Source: Anthopleura xanthogrammica
Taxonomy: Eukaryota; Cnidaria; Anthozoa; Actiniaria; Actiniidae
NCBI GenBank assembly: GCA_964019055.1
Contig: OZ025219.1
Location: forward strand, 8,746,388 to 8,810,387
Direction: 5' to 3'
Length of the DNA stretch: 64,000 bases
The notes below the pieces were generated by a model that ran no database searches, was not told the origin of the DNA, and saw only the letters and a program-made list of their open reading frames with translations. Shown piece after piece: positions 1 to 11,100 of the stretch. Made by a program: the position numbers and the translations under genes. Each line of letters starts with the position of its first letter. The stretch's first letter is position 1.

Positions 1-87
1 TAAAACGCATTTTTTGGGCTTCAGATTGTCCATTTTGTAAACCGTATTTTTCTCTGATGGTTCATTAATTAGTTGTTGTTTTTGAAG

Positions 88-3000
88 GGAGACGTTGAAG
101 ACGATAAAGAAGATCTGTGGTAAGTTTGTATTTGATATTTGGTATCCTTCTCTGCTCACCTCTGGGGTCTCGCGGGTTTGTTCCTTTACTTTCTCAAGTA
201 AAGCTTGTTGGGTTGACAACGCGGACAAAAACCTGGCAACAACAAGAATACAATTTCATACCTTGAGTATGGTATTCATTATCCCCATTAGTGGCTATCC
301 GAGTGTTTAGTTTTAAAACGTTTTTCTTCCAGCATGTCCCGACAGGAACTGATAAGGCAGCTTGAAAGTAAACCAAAGGTAAGAATTATATTATTTTCCT
401 CCCAACTTAACACTGATTCATGCGCATGCACTTGCGCGCGCTCTCCGCTGCTCACACATGCACAAATACACACATAACTCAAGCTTGCGCGCAGTCATTC
501 ACTATTAAACACGCACGTATTCACTCACACGCCACTCAGATACGCACTTGTTCAAGTACTTGCAGTTATACACAAACGCATGCGCACTAGCGCACTCCCG
601 TTCACGTAGTCATTTAACACGGTGCAATTGCAACATTGCGCGCAATGTTGCAGACAATCGATGTTGTGAGAAATGTCACGTGACGCAATTTGTTACACGC
701 AATGTTGCCGAGATAGAAAACGATTCTACTTCAGCAACATTGCCTACGATAGTTCGCGCAATGTTGCACCGTGTATCCGCGACTTTACGTACATACATGC
801 ACTCCCACAGACGCATCATTACTCGCGCAACCATTTATTCACTACCTCGTTCGTTGCTAAGCCATTTTCATTTCTTTTTTGCTTTTTCTCAAATATTTTT
901 AATCACGCGCGACTAATAATTTTTAACTGCTTTTTCTTGTCTTCAGAAAGAACGTCCAGCTGCATCACCCAAAAGTACTCGTTCTTCATATGTACGTATA
1001 AAGTTATAAATTTGAACATAGACCACTACGCCACACATGCTTTCCATTTTTATCGCGACAGGATGTGGATTTAATATCCATCGATAGTGCGCATGCTCTA
1101 TCATAGCCTTGGTAGTGTAGTAATCGTCAACTGTTTATATCTAACGATTTCTTACACCCCGCTCTTTCTTGAATTTGTTAGGCAGGTGCTCCCCTTCCAC
1201 CCGTCCCACCTCCAGCTGATTATGATTATCTGCAGCAAAAGTCTCCGCCTCCAGTTCCTTCTAGAGGTAAGATATAGCCATTTGAAAAAACGTTGTCACT
1301 GACCGGCTCCGCGACTACGCTACTGAACCGAAACGGAGTATGGATAGAAATCTGTTTGTCTTCGGGTTTTGCTAAAAGGAAGACATAAGACATAAGAAGA
1401 CTAATATTCAGTCAAAGATGTTCTCAATTTCGAAACTGAATCAATCAATGAAGAATTCAACCGCTTCAGTTATTTTTTTCTAAATATATAGTACGTGCAG
1501 GACTTTAATGTAAACCAGTTATAACAGCTGATGAAATTTTGTGGTTAAATAAAGATCATTGACTGATTGATCATGACTGACTGACTGACTGACTGACTGA
1601 CTGACTGACTGACTGACTGACTGACTGACTGACTGACTGACTGACTGACTGACTGACTGACTGACTGACTGACTGACTGACTGACTGACTGACTGACTGA
1701 CTGACTGACTGACTGACTGACTGACTGACTGACTGACTGACTGACTGACTGACTGACTGACTGACTGACTGACTGACTGACTGACTGACTGACTGACTGA
1801 CTGACTGACTGACTGACTGACTGACTGACTGACTGACTGACTGACTGACTGACTAATGAATTAATGAAGAAAAAGATAAGTTAGTTTCATCAATTATTAT
1901 CCGTTTTCATTTCAAGGAAATTGTCCTCGCAGTCCTCGCGCTCAACGCAACCACGAAAGATCCAAAACCGCACCCGTCAACCCCTTGGACGTTGAGCTTG
2001 CTAAAAAACCTAACCGAAATAGTTCACGTTCTGCTAAAGAACCTGCAGGTACCCGACAAAGCCAAGGTACTCGCCAGCATCTGACCAAGCACTCAAGCAG
2101 TGATCTTAGTAAGGTTCTTTTGATATGGTTGCAATGACTTATCTATCTTTGGAGATCAGAGGCAGCTAGGGAAGGAGGCTGGATAGACTTCTATTCTCAT
2201 TCCACTCTATCCTTAGCCCCACACCATCTGTATGACCCCTTCAGTTCTTATACTGAACACAGCATCCATGTCTTCACCCCACTCTAAAGGTCCGCAATCC
2301 TCTCCACCATCTCTCTCTACCCAACAGAGCTAGCTTTCATCAACCACTAGACTGATAAAATTCAGGGTAGGGCGAACTCTTAAAACGATATGGAATTTTG
2401 TGAATTACATTCTGCGGAGAGAAGCGGAGAACCGGAGGAAATCCCTCAAATCAAGGGTTTATCTTCCAGTTCTCTGCACTCTGCAATCCTTCCCACACAC
2501 GCACTCTAACTAACCTATATCTCTATGCCCTCTACCTCCACATCTATAAAGATGCGGACACACGGTGCAACACTTGCGCGCAATATTGCAGTTAATGTTG
2601 CTGAAGTAGAAATCGTTTTCTTCCTCAGCAATATTGCGTGCAATAAATTGCGTCGTGTGAAATGGCTCGCAACATCGATTGCAAGCAAAGTTGCGTGCAA
2701 TGTTGGTGCCGTGTGTCGTAGCTTAATGCCCTGCACATTCTGTCCCAACTTTCCTCTTCTATCCACCTTCTCCTCAGATTGCCTTATTGATCTCCAAGGA
2801 CGAAAGTTATCCAGGCGAAATATTCTTTCGCATGCCTCGTACGTGACACTTATCATACGTGAAAAACTCGACGTGATATCGAATTTTTTTAAAGGCACTC
2901 TTCGCAACCGTTCATTTTGTTTTTCTAAAGAACCCTTGTTAAGATGCACTATGCACTTTGTTTAGTGGTACTATAGAGGCAAGAGAGCATAAATTTATAT

Positions 3001-5545
3001 TTATGCTCGCTTGATAGAGGGTATAGACCCCTTGCATGTGACGTCAAAGCATTTCAATCTCCTGAGAATTGGAACCTATTGTTTTGTCCTCCAAATTGAG
3101 CTGCATATTGCATTCCGACGTGCTGGAAGAGGTCTATAGGCCTTCCTTAATAATTATGCATGAACTGCCTTTCCAGAGTTGTAGAATGCGTGCCTTTTTT
3201 GGCCTGTTTTAGAGGACGCTTCATCAGTCAGTTAACATTTTATGCATCAAGAAATAACAGAAATTTGAAAATTAACACGACAATTAAGGTTTTCTATCAT
3301 TTTTCAGTATCTGCAAGCGAAATAGACGCTATGTTATATCAATCAATTAATCTTTATTGGGTTATTAAGCAGATAAAGAACAGTGTCTTTTTTCCAATCT
3401 GGCCCTTATAGGTATTAAAGTGTACCCTAAAACAGCCCTATGATGCAATGCGTTCTGCAACTCCCGAAAGGCTGATATACATAATGCATGAACACTCAAC
3501 TGGGGAACACATGGGAACACATCCATCCATCCATCCATCCATCCATCCATCCATCCATCCATCCATCCATCCATCCATCCATCCATCCATCCATCCATCC
3601 ATCCATCCATCCATCCATCCATCCATCCATCCATCCATCCATCCATCCATCCATCCATCCATCCATCCATCCATCCATCCATCCATCCATCCATCCATCC
3701 ATCCATCCATCCATCCATCCATCCATCCATCCATCCATCCATCCATCCATCCATCCATCCATCCATCCATCCATCCATCCATCCATCCATCCATCCATCC
3801 ATCCATCCATCCATCCATCCATCCATCCATCCATCCATCCATCCATCCATTCATTCATCCATTCATTCATTTATTCATTCATTCATCCATTCATTTATTC
3901 ATTCATTCATTCATTCATCCATCCATCCATCCATCCATCCATTCATTCATTCATTCATCCATTCATTCATCCATCCATCCATCCATTCATCCATTCATTC
4001 ATTCATTCATCCATCCATCCATCCATCCATCCATCCATCCATCCATCCATTCATCCATTCATCCATTCATCCATTCATCCATTCATCCATTCATCCATTC
4101 ATTCATTTATTCATTCATTCATTCACATCCAGCAGTTTAACATGCATCTATCTATCATGACACAAAAACATTGATCGATCATGTCCTACAAGAATTAAAG
4201 CTATAGTCTGTTCATCTTGCAGCACCAAGCTCTTATGGCAGAGGACAGGAGAGCGTCACAGATCAAAGAAGAAACTCATCTGAGGTACAATCTCCTCTTG
4301 TCTCCTCTCGTCTCGTCTCGTCTCGTCTCGTCTCGTCTCCTCTTCTCTCCTTTCCCTCTTCTATTTCCTATCCTCTATATATAGCATATAGTAGGTTTAA
4401 AAACATCTTACCTCATCTTACCTCCCTCTTCATCAAAATGTCTATATTGTTCCCCTCCCCCTCTCTCCACACTACCTAACCCTGCATCGGAGGGACGTAA
4501 AAGAACCACTGAGGACGTAAAGAAACCCTGGCAGTGACCACCCTCAGTGTCTGGCCTTTACTAATGATTTCTTAATGGGTTGATTGTGGGATGGGTATGG
4601 GAGTTTTAAGGGGTTGGGAATTGGTGCAATGTACCTCGAAGGGGACCTCGTGTTCTATTGTGCAGCACCAGCCTGCGGGCAAAATCTCAACAAAAAAAAT
4701 ATATATATATATTTTTTTTTTTGCATGACCTCACCCAGTACTATAAGAAGTAAATGTTCTCTAACTACTTACTTTGTTATTTTCGGTTTCATAGGCTTGT
4801 GGTAGCAGGGCACCAGCTCCAACTCCTGTTGGTGATCGTCCTCCTGCTCCAGTTCCAAGGGAATCCGTCAACAGCAGAGACTCCAGGGCGGCTCGGTTAG
4901 GAGGATTCCCGACACCTATGGTCATAGCCATGGAGCGACAAGGTAAACCATATAATACTCTTCGACGTCTCTTGAACAGGCTGAAAAAATGCTCAGGATT
5001 CATTTGCAGTTATCAAGGTTACACTCCATTGCCTTTAAACAATTGTTTCATGTCGAGACATTTGGGTCAACAATACAGTAAATGTATAGAAACTGACCCA
5101 AAGGCCAAGACATTTTTTTTAAGGCAATGGAGTGTAACTCTGATATCAGCTTTTGCTAAGCAATTTGGTTTTCCTTGCGCCTGCAATCATTTTGGTCTCC
5201 GTTATGAAAGGAAACATGATGGCATATCCAACTTTCCCTGTTCTTATTGGTCAAAGCCCTCAAGACAATAAAACCGGAACCTGCTAAGAAAGCTGTTTGC
5301 AGTTAGTTGGATTTTTCAAGGCTTTTTTTTGACGGAAACTAAGATAAACACTCGCCTGAGTCTAGGTTGTAAGGGCTAAATTGATAATGCGCAGTATACA
5401 GGAGAATTCCTTGACAAAAACTGACGGGTTTTATTTTTATCCCATTGCAACAGATGAACCTCCGCCTACCCCAAGAAGAGGACCATCAGCACCGCAAGGT
5501 GGTCCACCCAAGTTGCAACCAAGACCAGCCCCTCGCAAAAGATAA
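88..5545 (+). CDS. Proline-rich SH3-ligand protein, C-terminal part (unidentified)
   Basis: I do not recognise the protein. Eight exons join in phase: 88-119, 333-378, 947-991, 1182-1266, 1917-2108, 4223-4284, 4795-4942 and 5454-5545, giving 233 codons and a TAA. The first exon opens in phase 0 after an acceptor, so the gene starts left of the window. The product begins acidic ([10 protein letters not shown]), then [14 protein letters not shown], then a disordered Pro/Ser/Arg-rich tail. The tail has several class I/II-like SH3 ligands ([22 protein letters not shown]) and a tyrosine motif DYDYLQQK. It ends RPAPRKR. No folded domain is visible. Such tails are typical of cytoplasmic adaptors and Rho/Arf regulators, but the catalytic or adaptor part lies outside the window. 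Introns 2 and 5 hold MITE-like inverted repeats; introns 4 and 5 hold large microsatellites. Confidence 0.7.
617..774. repeat. MITE-like inverted repeat, family 1 (copy a)
   Basis: Ends ACACGGTGCAA and GTTGCACCGTGT are inverted. The interior repeats CGCAATGTTGC-type words on both strands. It lies in intron 2 of the proline-rich gene. A second copy lies at 2558-2716, and looser relatives near 12350-12470 and 21380-21490. Confidence 0.65.
1573..1853. repeat. (CTGA)n microsatellite
   Basis: About 70 perfect copies of a tetranucleotide over roughly 280 bp, in intron 4 of the proline-rich gene. The near absence of interruptions suggests recent expansion. Confidence 0.97.
2558..2716. repeat. MITE-like inverted repeat, family 1 (copy b)
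   Basis: It has the same ends (ACACGGTGCAAC and a mirrored GTTGGTGCCGTGTGT) and the same internal GTTGCTGAAGTAGAAATCG word as copy a, seen there on the opposite strand. It lies in intron 5 of the proline-rich gene. Confidence 0.65.
3022..3139. repeat. MITE-like element, family 2 (copy a)
   Basis: It starts TATAGACCCCTTGCATG, followed by TGACGTCA, and ends GAGGTCTATA. It shares CCTCCAAATTGAGCTGC and the TGACGTCA-type block with 34574-34700, which is in the other orientation. Confidence 0.6.
3521..4126. repeat. (ATCC)n microsatellite with ATTC-interspersed tail
   Basis: About 330 bp of perfect ATCC repeat, followed by about 275 bp in which ATTC and ATCC units alternate. It lies in intron 5 of the proline-rich gene. 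The array makes long open frames (HPSI on +, WMDG on -) that are not genes. Confidence 0.97.
4297..4342. repeat. (TCTCG)n pentanucleotide repeat
   Basis: Short array of CTCGT/TCTCG units in a pyrimidine-rich tract, 13 bp downstream of the exon that ends at 4284. Confidence 0.85.
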
Positions 5546-6358
5546 GAAACGACTCTTAAAGACTAGCTGGCAGAAGCAAGCTCAAAATTAAAGGTGACTC
5601 CTCCGTCAAGTCTCGGCCTGAGCTTGATGCTCCAACGTAAGCTAACAAATTTGGTTCTTGTCAGAACTTCTTACTTCAATCAAACTTAGGGTCTGGGTAA
5701 ATAACTAGTTAATGGTAATATATCAAACGTGGGCGATTCAAAAAAATGTCGCTCCTTTTTGGTATCTTAACAAGTAATGGGCTATTGTGCGATTTAAAAA
5801 AAAACTTTGGTTGCCTAGCAACAATCGTTCCTGAAAAATTGGTAACCTAGCCTCTTTGAGCATGCGTAAAACATTATTTTCTCGTACTAGTTTCTCCTGG
5901 ATAGAAGAGGTCTTGTTATGAGAATGACTGCGCATGCTCAATACACTGTCAGAGGGGTCTGGGAACGAATAATGACGTCAGTCATTCTGTAGTAGACAAT
6001 CTTTTTTGCTATTTTTTCCTATTATAAAGTTTACTTTTATAAACAAATAGTTAAAACATTGGGCTTTAAGCCCGGTTAATTAGGGCAACGTGACAACTGG
6101 TTTGTCGCAGTTTTATAATATTTTTATCATAATGCACGCAGATTTGTAGTTGCGACTTTTTTAAAAAAAGTATGTAAAATCTTATATACAAAAATATTAG
6201 GATTTGCTCACAGAATATTAATGTAATACATGTGCAGTGTTCATGGTCAGCGTTTTGTGTCGGCCATTTTTTAAACGTAGCCAAGCCTCCAATGAGAGGT
6301 GCAATAACGCTTTTTAAGCTTCTATTCGTAGCATAGAAAATGTAAAGGATATCATAAC

Positions 6359-6438
6359 AACACTAATAATACATTAATAGTTTTAGTCCTTAGGAGTAAA
6401 CACTAATAATACATTAATAGTTTTAGTCCTTAGGAGTT
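6359..6438. repeat. Two-copy 40-bp direct repeat
   Basis: The block beginning CACTAATAATACATTAATAG and ending TCCTTAGGAGT is repeated almost perfectly with a 40-bp period. Confidence 0.9.
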
Positions 6439-6876
6439 AAAGGAGGTTATCACAGCCTAGGAACCTCCCTGAATGATTTTGAAAATATAATTCGTTTTAT
6501 TTTAATATATTGGGATATTTTGATCACTTGAAAGATTAAGACGTCCTAAGCATGTAGCGATCTAATTGGTTAAACTGTTATGACGTCACAGGTCTGTATA
6601 GTGACTTAGTGGCTCAAAGATTAGTTTGATGACGTCAAAGGTATGTATAGTGTCTGATTAGTTTAATAGTTATGACGTCATAGGTATGTAATGTCTCTTA
6701 TTAGCTTAAAGACTGTGACGTGATGTGTCTGTTTATAGTGACACCATACATCTACCATCCATCTATGAGACCAAACATTAATGACTTTGTGCAGTATATT
6801 GCCCATATAGCATGAAAACCGGCCTCTTTCTCCGTGTGAGTGTGACGTCATGTTGGATGACTTCATCAAGAAACTT

Positions 6877-7124
6877 ATGTCCCATTCACACCAACTAACC
6901 TTGGTATTTATTAATTTATCTATCGCATTTCCTTCGTCGTTTGGCTGCCATCTTTATACGGGGTTAAAACTACATCTCCAAAGTAGTTTAGTTAAAGAAG
7001 GTTTGAAAGTTGTTTAGTTAGGCGTACAGGCTGATGGAAGGGCACTAGTTCAACTAAACAACCTTTAAACATGTTTTTAAACACCTTTAAATATGTTTAA
7101 AGGTCCGGTGTGAATGGGGTATTA
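6877..7124. repeat. MITE-like inverted repeat (CCCATTCACACC ends)
   Basis: Left end TCCCATTCACACC mirrors right end GGTGTGAATGGGG. A GTTGTTTAGTT / AACTAAACAAC pair lies inside. Confidence 0.55.
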
Positions 7125-7467
7125 GTCTTGGTTATTTGATATATCAACTAACATGGCAGCAAAGGAATAAGCGCCATGCGTTTTTGGCTATTAATGGTTA
7201 GGAAAAGAATTAAGCCAACCAAAACTAGATATACAGACTTGACAGTAAATAAAGTAATCATCCAAAATGGATTGTACTTAAGAAATAGCGTATGACGTCA
7301 TTAACCAAGACGGTGATAAATGATCCCATCCGGACCTGGTTTTGTATTATGTGATATTAATAAATATGTAATAAAACAAGATTTGTAATTAAACACAACT
7401 GAAAAATAATTGAAAGTCGGTTCTCTTTGCTAAACTTACCCCGTCTTGATATGCTTGTCGTAGGGTG

Positions 7468-7680
7468 TCTAGAGAATATTTCGTACGAGTGGGAAACGAT
7501 ACAAAAAATTTGTAGCCCTACTGTAGCCGTACCGTACCGTAGCCGTAACTACACGTTGTGATTGGATGAATTACTTGAAGACAATGTGAAGCCATTGCAA
7601 TGTTGCGGCATTTCGTATCATGTACGTGCTGTAATTCAGAACCGTACGTTACCCACTCATACGAAAGCTATATAGCTGCT
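7468..7680. repeat. MITE-like element, family 3 (copy a)
   Basis: TTCGTACGAGTGGGAAACG at the left mirrors GTTACCCACTCATACGAA at the right. A related copy (24068-24265) shares AGTGGGAAAYGATAC, GTAGCCGTAC and CAATGTT words. Confidence 0.7.
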
Positions 7681-8145
7681 CTAATGAAATGACGGCACGG
7701 TAACGTTGTCATTTTCATATAAACCAATCACAGTGAAGGAGGCCAATGTATTTATTTTTTTACCTGTAATTATATTTACACAAACATATCTCACCATACA
7801 CATAAATTTTCATTTTCCTTGCTACGACCCTAATAAAGTATGGGACCAATTTAATCGCTCATATGCACTAAACTAGATTCGGGGCCATAGAGTAGATCCC
7901 AATCCGAATCCTTGTGTTCCAGATTTTCGATTTTTCGGGGTCGATTTTGCAACCCATGGGAATCAGAATTTTTAGCCGCACTAAATTTGGTCTTCGATTC
8001 ATTAACAAGGAACTTGATAATCAGTTAATTACATAACAAGGATACAATTTCTGATACTTTGACCAGTAAATAAATTCTGATCAGAAATTCCTTCATATAA
8101 TGAAAAAGTCCGAAGAAATGTATTAATAATAATTTTTTTAATAGT

Positions 8146-11100
8146 TTATTTCTTTCCCATGTTGCAGCACGAGGGAGGACAGGCAGGCGGGCAGGAGTAC
8201 TGTGTTGCGGGGGGCTGACACATCTGTGGGCATGAACTGTAAGAAGGCTGCGCTGCCATCTGGGGGTAGGCAGGAGGTTGGGCTGGGGCAGCGGCTTGCA
8301 TCACTTGGGAAGGATTGATCATCAGGGTAGCGCAGTAGCCTGTTGGGCACTGGCTTTGATTCATAATCTGAATCAAGTTAAAACATTGTCAATAGACTAA
8401 TTCCACTTGGGCGTAATGTTTTTCCATTTCAGACCACGTGTCATTCCCTTGAGTATCATTCCTTTGTTTAACGGTTGCGCACGAGGAGACACATGAATAT
8501 GGACACAAAGAGTCTAATTCTCAAGACCATGTGTCATTCCCTAGAGTATCATCTCTTTGTTTAACGGTTGCGCATGAGAAGAATGAATATGGATATAACT
8601 CAAATTTGAACAAAGAATCTTATTCTCTAGGGAATGACATGTGGTCTGAAAGGGGAAAGCATTAAGCTCAAGCAGCCATTTGCTGTGAAACCCATGCTCA
8701 AAATCGTGTAGGTATTTTACGCATTAAATTTATATTTTGTACTAGAGTCTACAAATTTTTACAAGAAACCTGGCTAGAATTGCGAGGCCTTTTTTCTCAG
8801 TACGTACCTTGACACCTGGTGCGAGATTTTTGCACGGTTTGCAGCCTGTTTTACTCGAGCTCTTAGCTGCAGACTTGGCTCCTAAAAAAATAAAAATCTT
8901 ATCCAAAAAACTGTTTCGATATGCATATGCTCTGCTGACACCCCATGAATTATATATCATAATCTCGAAAAAACTCACAAGCTTTTACATGCCTTATTTG
9001 GTAAAAACCAGCCAGCTTCACATCGAAAAGCCCGTGCATGGAAGTATGCGAATACATTAAATGCATGTGGTCTTAGCTGCATGCACGTGAGGCAAAGCAC
9101 TTAATAAATATCAAGAAAGGCTTATTGGATGTAGTTATAAATGTCGTTGTAACTGTTTATCGCAGGAGTAACTATTATCTCATAACCTTTCAAACAGTAA
9201 AAATCAAAAACACCAAAAGGGGCGAAAGTCATGTGACAGTTGCTATGGTAACATACCTTTGACGTTGTACACCTTAAGAGGACTTTTTTGCACAGGGAGC
9301 CCATTAAAGTATCCATTCTTGATAGCGTTCTTAATACGCTGTATGGCGTCTTTGACGGAGGGTGAGAACCTCAGGAAGAAATCTACCAGTAGGCTGCCGC
9401 TCCTACAAAACAATACACGATGATGGAATCAGCGCTAACTATTGCTTGGTTTCAGTTGACGTCATTTCTTGTCAGTAGCATTCTTTCTAGCTGACAGCAC
9501 ATGATGGTCAGTGTTTCACAACCATTTGTAGCAAACATGAAATCAAAGCCTTTAATCAGATGATTGAAACCCCGCAATTCTTCAAAAATTAATTAGCCAA
9601 GGAAGAAAAAAATTGAAAAAAAATTAACTTAATCTTGAATTCTCTGTTGCTCAGGGTTATAGCTGCGATGTTGTGTAGAATATTCACGTGTTTCAGTGAA
9701 GATCGACCATAGAATTACCAAGCGTTTGTTTTGATGAAGTTGTGCGTTCCTTAATTATACTTTCCTAAGTACAATAAGAGTAATTGACTTACTTTAGGCT
9801 CTTGATATAACATTGCAGCATTTCGCCTCTCTTGAAAACGCCCCTCATCTGAAAATAGAAAAAAGATACCCGTTTTAAAAATGCGTAAATTTACTCGCAA
9901 GCCATGCACATGCACATAGTCCCCTTCACAGTTCCCTGCGCCATCTTGAAAGGTAGCCATGCCTCTGCATCAAAGCGAGATATGCAATGATAGAGACATA
10001 TGAATAATTGTCCAAGGTGTTAAAAATGATCTCTATCATTGCAAGCTCACCGTTCGTCTCGTTTTGATGCAAAGGCACATTTACCTTTGATGGTGCAGGG
10101 AGCTGTGAAAGGGACTATTTCATCGATTTTACACCCCTCCTCTCCCCCAACGGAGGTTTATTGTTACATACCGCGTTGCACATGCGTCGTTTGAGTGAAA
10201 TTGCTGCACGGCTTTTACTTTGTGAAAGAGCAGGATTAAAGCGAAAAGTTGGAAAACGAAGGACAACGTTGAAGCTTTGGGTCTTTGATCCACCTGCTGA
10301 GACAATTTAATAGAACAACTATATTAAGAGATACATTGATCACTAGAGGGGAGGGGAGGGGTAGTTAGGGCAAAATATCTTGGAGGCGTGAGACAAATTA
10401 CGTCTTAGAGAGGGTAGGAATGGATCGAGATGATCAAGCAAAAACTGACTGGATTTAAGGCCGATGGAGGCCATTGGAACAAGGCCAAAGAATCTTAATT
10501 AAAAATATGATATGGGCGAACAAAAGATTCGTAATATCCAAGCATGTGATCGACACCTATTGATATCTCTATCAGTTTTCAACTCACCAGCACTGGAAGA
10601 GCCACCTTTCGAGGATCCCGTTGGAGTACCGGAGACAGTTGGTCTTGAACCAGCCCTACCACCTAGAAACACGTGACAAGAGCTTAATTAACTTGTCGCG
10701 GTTTTCTTCAATCATAAATCTATCCATGTTATTGGCAGCAGACATGCAATCCCACAGCAATTCTCTTTATTACTGGCTACTCCACAGAGCATACATAACC
10801 TTTCTTGTATCTCCACTGAGCGAGATCAGTAAATTGACTTGAGAACCCTGTTCTAAACATATGTTATATATGGTCCAGCATGGTACCACATGAGAAGACG
10901 TATGGTATATCTGCAAATAGGGAACGAATTCATCGAAACTTTTTTCTGTTACCTGCTGAAGAACCAGGCCTCCTTCCTCCGACTGCTGATGAACCAGGTC
11001 TTCTACCACCAGCGGCAGAGGAACCAGGCCTTCTACCACCAGCGGCAGAGGAGCCAGGCCTTCCACCGCCAGCTGCTGAGGAGCCAGGTCTTCTACCACT

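Larger units (their letters stand above)
5970..7300. promoter_or_regulatory. Cluster of CRE-like TGACGTCA palindromes
   Basis: TGACGTCA occurs near 5972, 6591, 6630, 6672, 6841 and 7290, plus TGACGTGA near 6716. The four copies at 6580-6730 sit in degenerate repeats containing GGTNTGTATAGTG, so part of the cluster arose by local duplication. CREB/ATF binding is known for this palindrome; function here is inference. Confidence 0.35.
5546..8145. other. Intergenic region between convergent genes
   Basis: No coding exon seen. It holds a 40-bp direct repeat (6359-6438), a cluster of TGACGTCA palindromes (5970-7300) and two MITE-like elements (6877-7124, 7468-7680). The rest is A/T-rich without recognisable features. 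Confidence 0.6.

Noticed and set aside
3365..4174. Long ORFs of HPSI or WMDG repeats
   Set aside because: Translation of the (ATCC)n microsatellite in several frames; no start context, splice sites or non-repeat protein.
8146..8367. Calling the SEA-like gene a minicollagen
   Set aside because: No Gly-X-Y collagen region in any exon; only the Cys-rich tail resembles that family.
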